Made by a program: the position numbers and the translations under genes
Notes under the pieces: model-generated
The model's database searches: none
The model's input: the letters and a program-made list of their open reading frames with translations, nothing else
What the model was told of the DNA's origin: nothing
From: Deltaproteobacteria bacterium
GTDB lineage: Bacteria; Bdellovibrionota; UBA2394
Assembly: GCA_017302715.1 (NCBI GenBank)
Contig: JAFLCD010000006.1
Coordinates: 89,614-153,613 of the forward strand
DNA length: 64,000 nucleotides
Reading direction: 5' to 3'
Part shown: positions 1 to 6,886 of the stretch, one piece after another
Layout: each line of letters opens with the position of its first letter
Numbering within the stretch: position 1 is the stretch's first letter

Positions 1-425
1 AAATTTCTTCCGACGTTTTGCTTACACCTCATCCGGGGGAGGCAGCTCGTTTATTGAAATCGACGAATCAAAAAATTTTAAAGGATCGAGTGGGCGCGCT
101 CGATGAACTCGTAAAAAAATCTTTGCAGTCTGTGTATCTCAAAGGTGCGCCTGGAATTTTAAAACTTTCTCCCAAAATTTCTAGCGGAGATATTTATTAT
201 GTTAACTTGTCTATTAATCCTGTTTTTGCCAAAGCGGGGAGCGGGGATATTTTGTCTGGAATTGCGGGAGGATTTTTAGCGCAGAAGCCGATGCAATTTA
301 AAGATGCGATTTTGTCTGGGCTAATTTTTCAGCAAAATTTAGGTGAAGTTTTGAGAGATCAAAGAGCGACGATCGCCAGTGATCAATTGCATTCATTTTC
401 GAAAACTTTTGAAAGATTAAAATAA
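1..425 (+). CDS. nnrD: ADP-dependent NAD(P)H-hydrate dehydratase, C-terminal part (5' end outside window)
   Basis: The reading frame is open from base 3 and has no start inside the window, so this is the last ~140 residues of a longer protein. The fragment carries the LTPHPGEAARLL motif and, near its middle, AGSGDILSGIAGG, both hallmarks of the YjeF C-terminal (NAD(P)HX dehydratase) family; the Asp in GSGD is the family's catalytic residue. The enzyme repairs hydrated NAD(P)H in an ATP- or ADP-dependent reaction. It is often fused to the NnrE epimerase, but whether that domain is present cannot be seen here. Its TAA stop overlaps the ATG of tsaE by one base, so the two are very likely co-transcribed and translationally coupled. 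Confidence 0.9.
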   Translation, partial: ISSDVLLTPHPGEAARLLKSTNQKILKDRVGALDELVKKSLQSVYLKGAPGILKLSPKISSGDIYYVNLSINPVFAKAGSGDILSGIAGGFLAQKPMQFKDAILSGLIFQQNLGEVLRDQRATIASDQLHSFSKTFERLK

Positions 426-847
426 TGTCAGCCCATTTTTCACAAAAAGAATTTCGAATTTCTTCGGTGGCTGAACTTTCAAAGGTCGTAGATGCATTGG
501 CAAAAGTTTTAAAACCAGGGGATTGGATTTGGCTTGAAGGAAATTTGGGCGCTGGTAAAACGACGTTTGTTCGTGAACTCTTTCGAAAACTTGGTCACGA
601 AGACGAAGTGGTTTCTCCCTCCTATCCATTGATGGTGGAGTATGAAATTGAAGGTCAGCGCTATTTTCACTTAGATGGTTATCGATTAACTGGTAAATCT
701 CCATGGGATTATCGAGAGTGGGGTGATGCTATTATCTTGGCGGAATGGCCTGAGCAGTTACATTTACCTGCTGAAAGATTCAAATATCGACTGGAATTTG
801 AGGTCCTCTCTGAAAATGAGCGCCTTATAAAAATTTCTGCCCTTTGA
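425..847 (+). CDS. tsaE: tRNA threonylcarbamoyladenosine biosynthesis ATPase TsaE
   Basis: This 140-residue protein has the TsaE (YjeE) pattern: a Walker A loop GNLGAGKTT at residues 39-47, SPSYPLM at 64-70 (the family's SPTF/Y segment), HLDGYRL at 82-88 and EWPE at 107-110. TsaE is the ATPase that acts with TsaB and TsaD to make the t6A modification at A37 of ANN-decoding tRNAs. The length is typical. The ATG overlaps the stop of nnrD, an nnrD-tsaE arrangement seen in many bacteria. The next gene, lysC, starts 30 bases downstream and may share the transcript. Identification is secure from the motifs. Confidence 0.95.
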   Translation: MSAHFSQKEFRISSVAELSKVVDALAKVLKPGDWIWLEGNLGAGKTTFVRELFRKLGHEDEVVSPSYPLMVEYEIEGQRYFHLDGYRLTGKSPWDYREWGDAIILAEWPEQLHLPAERFKYRLEFEVLSENERLIKISAL

Positions 848-876
848 TCTCAATCTGAATTAGAACTTTAGGCTTC

Positions 877-2133
877 ATGGGTTTGCATGTTTTAAAATTT
901 GGCGGAACAAGTGTTGGATCTTTAAAGCGTTTAGAAAACGTCGCGGATATCGTTTCGGCTCGAGCGAAAGAACATCAAGTGATTGTCGTTCTTTCGGCGA
1001 TGTCAGGTGAAACCGATTCGCTGATCGAACAGGCCAAACATTTTACTCAGGTTCCAAATCCCCGTGAGCTAGATGTTTTACTTACGGTCGGTGAACAAAA
1101 ATCGGTAGCGCTCTTTAGCATTTGCATGCTCGCTCGTGGAATCAAAGCCAAAAGTTTTTTAGGTTCTCAGATTCAAATTAAAACTTCGAACGATCACACA
1201 AAAGCTCGCATCACCGAGATTGCTGATCACGGCGTGCGTGCTTCTTTGAAGCGTGGTGAAATCGTCGTCGTGCCAGGATTTCAAGGTGTCACCGAAACGG
1301 GCGAACTTACCACTCTCGGTCGAGGTGGAAGTGATACCACAGCCGTAGCGATTGCGGCAGCACTCAAAGCCGATGTCTGTGATATTTATACGGACGTCGA
1401 AGGTGTTTACACGACAGATCCTAATATCGAACCTAAAGCTAAAAAACTTTCATCTATTACTTATGATGAAATGCTTGAGCTCGCATCTTTAGGCGCAAAA
1501 GTTTTACAAACCAGATCGGTAGAGTTCGCCAAAAAATATAAAGTTCCACTGCATGTGCGTAGCACTTTTAAAGATGTGCAGGGTACGTGGGTGCTAGAGG
1601 AGTCGAAGCTTATGGAAGCATTAGTTGTCTCAGGAATCACTTATACAAAAAATGAAGCAAAAGTTGTGGTCGAGGGGATGCCTGATCGCGTCGGTATTGC
1701 TGCGGATCTTTTTATGAAAGTGGGTGAGGCTGGCGTGGGCGTTGATGTGATTGTTCAAAATGTTTCTAAAGATCAAACGACTGATATTTCGTTTACCGTT
1801 CCTCGATCAGACTTAAGAAAAGCCATCGAGGTCATCGATAAGCATAAAGATGTTTTGAAGCATAAGCAAATTCGCGGCGATGACAGAATTTCAAAAATTT
1901 CTGTTATCGGAAACGGAATGCGTTCGCATTCTGGAGTTGCGGCAAGAATGTTTCAGGCACTCGCAAAAGAAAACATCAACATCCAAATGATTTCGACGAG
2001 TGAAATCAAAATTTCTTGCGTGATCGACGAAAAATATTCTGAGTTAGCGGTCAGAGTGCTTCACGATTGTTTTGGTCTTGATAAAATTGGAAATCAAGAA
2101 ATCGAAATTAAAGAAGTGAATGATTTTCGCTGA
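877..2133 (+). CDS. lysC: Aspartate kinase
   Basis: This 418-residue monofunctional aspartokinase catalyses ATP-dependent phosphorylation of aspartate, the first step towards lysine, threonine, methionine and meso-diaminopimelate. The N-terminal amino-acid-kinase domain shows KFGGTSVGS at residues 7-15, TTLGRGGSDTT at 145-155 and YTDVEGVYTTDP at 171-182. Two ACT regulatory domains follow, roughly residues 260-415, so allosteric feedback by lysine and/or threonine is expected from the family. There are only 30 bases between tsaE and the ATG, which leaves no room for a lysine riboswitch. The DAP branch supplies the MurE substrate used in the division cluster at the other end of the window. Confidence 0.96.
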   Translation: MGLHVLKFGGTSVGSLKRLENVADIVSARAKEHQVIVVLSAMSGETDSLIEQAKHFTQVPNPRELDVLLTVGEQKSVALFSICMLARGIKAKSFLGSQIQIKTSNDHTKARITEIADHGVRASLKRGEIVVVPGFQGVTETGELTTLGRGGSDTTAVAIAAALKADVCDIYTDVEGVYTTDPNIEPKAKKLSSITYDEMLELASLGAKVLQTRSVEFAKKYKVPLHVRSTFKDVQGTWVLEESKLMEALVVSGITYTKNEAKVVVEGMPDRVGIAADLFMKVGEAGVGVDVIVQNVSKDQTTDISFTVPRSDLRKAIEVIDKHKDVLKHKQIRGDDRISKISVIGNGMRSHSGVAARMFQALAKENINIQMISTSEIKISCVIDEKYSELAVRVLHDCFGLDKIGNQEIEIKEVNDFR

Positions 2134-2141
2134 GCTGATTT

Positions 2142-2158
2142 GCTAAATCGAATTTAGC
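2142..2158. terminator. Weak candidate bidirectional hairpin between lysC and a convergent gene
   Basis: GCTAAAT (2142-2148) and ATTTAGC (2152-2158) form a perfect 7-bp inverted repeat with a 3-base loop. It lies between two convergent stop codons and overlaps the minus-strand stop. There is no clear T-run on either side, so termination is only a suggestion. Confidence 0.3.
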
Positions 2159-2696
2159 GGGGCTTCGAAGGCGCGCCTTTTTTTATAATCTCTTCTATTT
2201 TTTTTCCAAAACTTGCCATCGTTCTCTTTTTGACTTTTTTTCCTGGTCGAACAGGGCTTGGATTTTTTTCTACTAAAATATACTCTTTCAATTTTGCATC
2301 CCACTCGATGAGTTCAACTCCCTGAGTCCAAGATGTAATCGTAAAAGTGTCTTTAGGTGAGCCTCTCCAAAGATAGAGGATCACTTTTTGGTGAGAATGA
2401 AGATTAGGAGCGGATGGCACCGTTACTTTTCGGCCTTTGTAAGAACCTCCGGGCCATTGAATGGTGTAAATTGTCCCTGTTTGTCCACCTTTCCAGCATT
2501 CAATGGCTTTAGCTTTTGCTGTGCTTACAATCGTTTTATTCACTTCATTTGATTTCACTTCGAGTAAATCAAATGCGCAGATCATTTCAGAATCAAAAAT
2601 CATTTGATTTGGTGTCTGAGCAATAAAGGTGGCGGCGAAGCTTGCACTTAAACTAGTTATAAAAAAAAGAAGGAGGGTGCTTATGCTTCTCAACAT
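2154..2696 (-). CDS. Secreted protein of unknown function
   Basis: The frame is open from 2762, but the ATG at 2696 is preferred because it begins a clear Sec signal peptide (MLRSISTLLLFFITSLSASFA), giving a 180-residue precursor. The mature part is small and mixed polar, with two cysteines (in MICAF and IECWKG) that could form a disulfide in the periplasm. Its middle region, with YTIQWPGG and VILYLWRG, looks beta-rich. The C-terminus is strongly basic (KKVKKR). I do not recognise a family. It converges on lysC and is divergent from the secreted-protein gene at 2772, with about 75 bases between their starts holding any promoters. Confidence 0.7.
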   Translation of the reverse strand: MLRSISTLLLFFITSLSASFAATFIAQTPNQMIFDSEMICAFDLLEVKSNEVNKTIVSTAKAKAIECWKGGQTGTIYTIQWPGGSYKGRKVTVPSAPNLHSHQKVILYLWRGSPKDTFTITSWTQGVELIEWDAKLKEYILVEKNPSPVRPGKKVKKRTMASFGKKIEEIIKKGAPSKPR

Positions 2697-2771
2697 GAGG
2701 TCTAAGTTTATATCAGATAAAATATTCAGATAAGCCTTTTCAGACGAAATGATTCTGGGCAAATTTGGAAT

Positions 2772-3515
2772 ATGATGAAAACTCCTTCCTTTATAGGTTT
2801 TGGACCCTTTCTGGCGGTTTTAGTCAGTTTATTTTTTTCGAATGCATGGGCCGTTGAAGACGTTGAAGATGTGAAAATTTCTCCGGATGCTGCACCTTCT
2901 GTCGAATCCAATCCAGAGATTTCGCAATCTCTCAGAGAAGAAAAAGCAAAGTTGCTTCAAATTTTGAAAGGTGAAGTCGAGCCCAATTTAGTAAAAGGCG
3001 ATATCGAAAAACTTCAACGTAATGTCATGAGGCTCGGCAGCTATCGCAAAGATTGGGTGCTAAAAAGTCAGAGCACTTTGTTAGCAAATCCCGCACTTTC
3101 GGAATTATATATTTACAGATATGCCACTGTAAAAAATGAAAGATTGAATCAGGCTCTTTTAGATACTTTGTTGCAATTTAATAATTTTAGATTTCCTCGT
3201 GCGACTTTGGCATTTGCAGATGATTTGGCTAAGACTCCAGCCGATAAAATTAAATATCTTTCATTGGTTGCAAAAGCAGCTCAACAAGATCCTTCTTTGA
3301 CGGCCGAAGCTTTTCAACTTTTGATGTCCGATTGGGGCAAAGAAATTCCCGTAGAATCTAAACTTTATTTTGCCGAAAAAGTTTGTGGGCGTTTACCGAG
3401 AGTATCTAATTTTGCTCAAGTTCGAGCCGCACTCGATGAATGGATGGCTTCGAGTGGAGAAATTTGGAACAAAATTGTTTCTGCTGAAGTCCATGCTTGC
3501 CTTCGCGGAGGTTGA
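2772..3515 (+). CDS. Secreted helical protein of unknown function
   Basis: This 247-residue precursor begins with tandem ATGs (2772 and 2775) and a signal peptide of about 27 residues ending SNAWA, followed by an acidic stretch with a short VEDVEDV duplication. The remainder looks all-helical and repeat-like, as in TPR or HEAT scaffolds, but no canonical repeat can be assigned. Two cysteines near the C-terminus (VCGRL and HACLRGG) could pair. No family is recognised. Its stop overlaps the start region of the downstream phosphoesterase-like gene, so the two and the barrel-like gene after them appear to form one overlapping unit. Confidence 0.7.
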   Translation: MMKTPSFIGFGPFLAVLVSLFFSNAWAVEDVEDVKISPDAAPSVESNPEISQSLREEKAKLLQILKGEVEPNLVKGDIEKLQRNVMRLGSYRKDWVLKSQSTLLANPALSELYIYRYATVKNERLNQALLDTLLQFNNFRFPRATLAFADDLAKTPADKIKYLSLVAKAAQQDPSLTAEAFQLLMSDWGKEIPVESKLYFAEKVCGRLPRVSNFAQVRAALDEWMASSGEIWNKIVSAEVHACLRGG

Positions 3516-4585
3516 ACCTGATTTCTAAATCCAAAGCTCGAATAGTTGTTAGCGATCTTCATTTAGGGGAAGGCCGGCGAAATTGGGACGGCTCTCTCAA
3601 TGTGCTCGAAGACTTTCTCGTCGATCGAAGATTTGCCGAGTTTTTAGATTTTTATTCACGCGCCTATGACGAAGTAGAGATTGTTCTCAATGGAAATTTT
3701 TTCGAAATGCTTCGCTGTCGCGCTGTCATTGATTATCCCGATATTGTGTTTGAAACCTATGCCGTAGAGATGATTCGCGTAGCGATGGAAGGTCACGTAG
3801 AAGTTGTCGACGCTTTAAAACGTTTTATGGAAAACCCGGCGCATTCGATTGTCTATATTATCGGAGAAGCAGACGTCGGAGTTTTTTGGCCCAAAGTTCA
3901 GCAGGAACTTCGAGAAAAAATTTCAGATCGAATTAAATTCTATGACAGTTTTTATTTTGAGAGTGGCATTCATATCGAGCATGGCCATCAGTATGAAGCG
4001 ATGCATGCGATCGATGTCAAAGAGCCTTTTAAAGATGCTGAGATGCTGCGAGTTTTGAAGTTGCCATGGGGAGCTTTTTTTAACGCCCATTTTATTCAGC
4101 CACTTCGAAAAATCCGTCCACAGTTTTATAGAGTTCGTCCGATGCAAAATTATCTGATGTGGGCGCTCATTTTTGAAACGCGGTTTCTTTTTAAAGTGAT
4201 TATGCAGTTTATTCGTATGCTTTTTTCGGCTCGTTCGAGAAGTCTCTATCCCGGGAATTCTTGGGTGACGGTCTTTCGAATTTTTTCGCAGGCTGCAGAT
4301 ACAGAAGCTCTCGAAGAGTATGCAGAAATTTTATTGTCTTCGGATTCTGTAAAAAAAGTTATTTTTGGGCACAGCCATATTCCAAATTACAGACAGTTTG
4401 AAAATGGAAAGGAATATTTTAATGCCGGCACTTGGACGAGAAATCTAAGTCTCGACTTGAGGTCGCTCGGAGCTTTTCATCGACTCACTTATATTTTGAT
4501 CGAGTTTCGAGGAGAGGGTGCTGATCCTCAAGCCAAGTTGATGGAATGGTACGGAAGGCATGAGGTGATTGAGGATTATGTTTAA
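3497..4585 (+). CDS. Calcineurin-like phosphoesterase family protein with degenerate metal-site motifs
   Basis: The 362-residue product has the fold signature of LpxH-like metallophosphoesterases: SDLHLG at residues 19-24, GHQYE at 163-167, GHSH at 291-294 and a following FNAGTW. Two metal or catalytic motifs are altered: the usual GDFF(D/E) reads NGNFFE at 65-70 (bridging Asp to Asn), and GNHD reads GEAD at 123-126 (Asn and His lost). A hydrophobic stretch at about 220-246 may lie on or in the membrane. It may be a non-catalytic or altered-specificity paralogue. The start is uncertain: TTG at 3497 is used here, and TTG at 3512 overlaps the previous stop next to GGAGG. It overlaps both neighbouring genes. 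Confidence 0.75.
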   Translation: MPSRRLNLISKSKARIVVSDLHLGEGRRNWDGSLNVLEDFLVDRRFAEFLDFYSRAYDEVEIVLNGNFFEMLRCRAVIDYPDIVFETYAVEMIRVAMEGHVEVVDALKRFMENPAHSIVYIIGEADVGVFWPKVQQELREKISDRIKFYDSFYFESGIHIEHGHQYEAMHAIDVKEPFKDAEMLRVLKLPWGAFFNAHFIQPLRKIRPQFYRVRPMQNYLMWALIFETRFLFKVIMQFIRMLFSARSRSLYPGNSWVTVFRIFSQAADTEALEEYAEILLSSDSVKKVIFGHSHIPNYRQFENGKEYFNAGTWTRNLSLDLRSLGAFHRLTYILIEFRGEGADPQAKLMEWYGRHEVIEDYV

Positions 4586-5471
4586 AAATTTTGTTTCTCT
4601 TTTTGGGTGTTTCATTGCGAGTTCAAATTTGTGGGCGCATTCTCTCGAGACAGAAAGTAGATTCGGCGAAAACCATTATTCTCAAGCGATTTATTATTCT
4701 GGCAAATCGCAGGTCGACGATCTTTCTCAGTGGCTTTGGAATATCGATTTTCAATTTGCTCGTACAACCGTCACTGACGATGCAGTTTTCACAAAAAAAA
4801 TTATCGATCGAACTTTTACCGGCACATTTGGTTTTGGATACGATTCCATTTGGTCTGGTGGCGTTTCGTTTGATTTTTCTAGAACTCCAGAAGAAAAACT
4901 TACAAATCTGGGCCCGCTTTTTTATATGGGAAGAAAGTTTGATTGGAAGTCTTTAAGACTCAAGGCTTCTGGAGGTTTTGAATCTTATACTCAAGATGTT
5001 GAATCTCAACCTCGAAGGCGTTCCATTACGCTTCGAAGAAGTTTTAAATTTCTTCAAACGTCTTTAGGTTTTTTTGCTTCTTTAGATCCTGCCGAGTGGC
5101 TCAATATTTCTGCTGGGTATATCCAATATTTTTATTCTCGCGATATTGCAACTTTGGTGAATAATTTAGATTCAAAGAGGGTAATCGCTCAGACCACTTC
5201 GGGTTTATCATCGACTCTTTCGAATTTTGCAAAAAACTCCATTTCAACGACATTTAATTTTTATCCTTATGATATTTGGGAGCTCGCTATGGGGGGCGTA
5301 TTATCTCGGCTTGAATCAGAAGCACGATGGGTGAAAATTTTGCAAATCTCAACACGATATGAACTTTTTAAAGCTTGGAGTCTTGGCGTCGGATACGAGC
5401 GAAGTTTTAATGGTTCATCATTGGATCCTGATCAAAATCTTTACTCGGCTCAAATCGGCTTTCGCTTCTGA
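4578..5471 (+). CDS. Probable outer-membrane beta-barrel protein
   Basis: The ATG at 4578, overlapping the phosphoesterase stop by 8 bases, is preferred over a TTG at 4569 because it begins a compact signal peptide (MFKNFVSLFGCFIASSNLWA). The 297-residue protein then shows alternating polar and aromatic strands, many Tyr/Trp/Phe, and ends in IGFRF, the C-terminal Phe expected of BAM-inserted barrels. No specific family is recognised, and porin, adhesin or assembly roles are all open. Translational overlap with the two upstream genes suggests a common envelope function. Calling it a barrel rests on composition and the terminal residue only. Confidence 0.6.
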   Translation: MFKNFVSLFGCFIASSNLWAHSLETESRFGENHYSQAIYYSGKSQVDDLSQWLWNIDFQFARTTVTDDAVFTKKIIDRTFTGTFGFGYDSIWSGGVSFDFSRTPEEKLTNLGPLFYMGRKFDWKSLRLKASGGFESYTQDVESQPRRRSITLRRSFKFLQTSLGFFASLDPAEWLNISAGYIQYFYSRDIATLVNNLDSKRVIAQTTSGLSSTLSNFAKNSISTTFNFYPYDIWELAMGGVLSRLESEARWVKILQISTRYELFKAWSLGVGYERSFNGSSLDPDQNLYSAQIGFRF

Positions 5472-5565
5472 CTCGTTGCGCTAAGTCAGTCACTCAAGTT
5501 CGTCGATTCCGCTGGTGAAAACTCCTATGCGATGCGATCCTTTTAGATAGAAGAAGCGGGGTGTC

Positions 5566-6873
5566 ATGATGAGTTTTGAAAATCAAACCGGAAGAAAAGT
5601 GGTTGTCGTCGAAGGAGCGCGAACTCCTTTTGCTAAAGCTGGCGCAGATTTGGCGAGATTGTCGGCGGTAGATTTGGGCGTGATGGCGCTTCAAGAAGCT
5701 GTGGCGAGATCGGGAATTGATTACGCCGATATTGATCAGATCGTGATTGGAAATATCGGCCAACCCGCCGATGCAGCGAATGTTGCTCGAGTGATTAGTT
5801 TATTCGCTGGAGTTCCAAAGTCGGTGCCCGCGTTTACGGTTCAAAGAAATTGCGCTTCGGGAATGGAGGCTGTCGCTCAAGCCGCTCGAATGATTCGTAC
5901 GGGAGAGGCCGATGTCGTCGTGGCTGGGGGAACAGAGAGCATGACACAGATTCCGCTTCTACTTTCGGAGCCGATGAAATCTGTTTTTATGGGTATGGCT
6001 TTTTCAAAAACAATTGGCCAAAAGTTGATGAACCTCTCTCAACTTCGCCCTTCTTTTTTAAAACCTGTTGTAGCTCTTGAAGTGGGACTTACCGATCCCG
6101 TTTCGGGAATGAATATGGGGCAAACCGCTGAAAGAATCGCGAGAGATTTTGGAATCACACGAGAAGAGCAGGATGAGTTTGCACTTCAATCTCATCATAA
6201 GGCAATTGCTGCACGTGAAAAATTAAAAGCAGAGATCGCAACGACTTATATTCCACCCAAGTTTAAAAAATTTCTCGATATCGATATGGGCCCGCGTGAA
6301 GGGCAGACGATTGAAGCTCTTGCAAAACTTAAACCTTATTTTGATCGCAAGCATGGAACTGTCACCGTCGGTAATGCATGCCCGATCACGGATGGAGCGG
6401 CGATGCTTGTGCTGATGAGCGAAGAAAAAGCCCGCGCCGAGGGGCTGAAAATTTTAGGAGAGATTAAGTCAGTTAGCTTCGCAGGATGCGAGCCTTCTCG
6501 GATGGGACTTGGACCTGTTTTTGCTTCGCCGAAAGCTTTGAAGGCCGCAGGATTACAAATGCAAGATATGGATTTGGTTGAAATCAATGAAGCCTTTGCA
6601 GCACAAGTCATTGGTTGTATGAAAGCTTTCGCAAGTAAAAAATTCTGCGAAGAAAATTTTGGATCAAGTCAGTTGATCGGCGAAATCGATCCTGCAAAAT
6701 TAAATGTCAATGGAGGCGCGATCGCACTTGGACATCCTGTTGGAACTTCAGGAGCTCGATTGATTTTAACTTTGCTTAAAGAACTTGAAAGACAAAATAA
6801 AAATAGAGGTCTGGCTACACTTTGTATCGGTGGTGGCCAAGGAGGAGCTTGTGTTGTCGAACGTGCAGCCTAA
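5566..6873 (+). CDS. fadI: Acetyl-CoA acyltransferase (3-ketoacyl-CoA thiolase), beta-oxidation beta subunit
   Basis: This 435-residue thiolase carries the full catalytic set: nucleophilic Cys96 in NCASGM, His390 in GHPVGTSGA and Cys420 in CIGGGQGGA. It cleaves 3-ketoacyl-CoA with CoA to give acetyl-CoA and a shortened acyl-CoA. Length and the pairing with a downstream hydratase/dehydrogenase fit FadI better than the shorter FadA or acetoacetyl-CoA thiolases. Tandem ATGs sit at 5566 and 5569; the upstream 94 bases contain no gene. fadJ starts 13 bases after the stop with a good ribosome site. Expected to act as a cytoplasmic FadIJ complex in fatty acid degradation. Confidence 0.9.
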   Translation: MMSFENQTGRKVVVVEGARTPFAKAGADLARLSAVDLGVMALQEAVARSGIDYADIDQIVIGNIGQPADAANVARVISLFAGVPKSVPAFTVQRNCASGMEAVAQAARMIRTGEADVVVAGGTESMTQIPLLLSEPMKSVFMGMAFSKTIGQKLMNLSQLRPSFLKPVVALEVGLTDPVSGMNMGQTAERIARDFGITREEQDEFALQSHHKAIAAREKLKAEIATTYIPPKFKKFLDIDMGPREGQTIEALAKLKPYFDRKHGTVTVGNACPITDGAAMLVLMSEEKARAEGLKILGEIKSVSFAGCEPSRMGLGPVFASPKALKAAGLQMQDMDLVEINEAFAAQVIGCMKAFASKKFCEENFGSSQLIGEIDPAKLNVNGGAIALGHPVGTSGARLILTLLKELERQNKNRGLATLCIGGGQGGACVVERAA

Positions 6874-6886
6874 AGGAAATTCACCT

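Noticed and set aside
847..877. Possible lysine riboswitch before lysC
   Set aside because: Only 30 bases separate tsaE from lysC, far too short for that RNA, and no lysine-element stems are seen.
2726..2911. Minus-strand frame overlapping the secreted-protein start at 2772
   Set aside because: The plus-strand frame has a clear signal peptide; the minus-strand frame has none and no family resemblance.
5468..5489. CTGACT...AGTCAG hairpin after the barrel-like gene as a terminator
   Set aside because: The stem is only 6 bp with a 10-base loop and no T-run follows.
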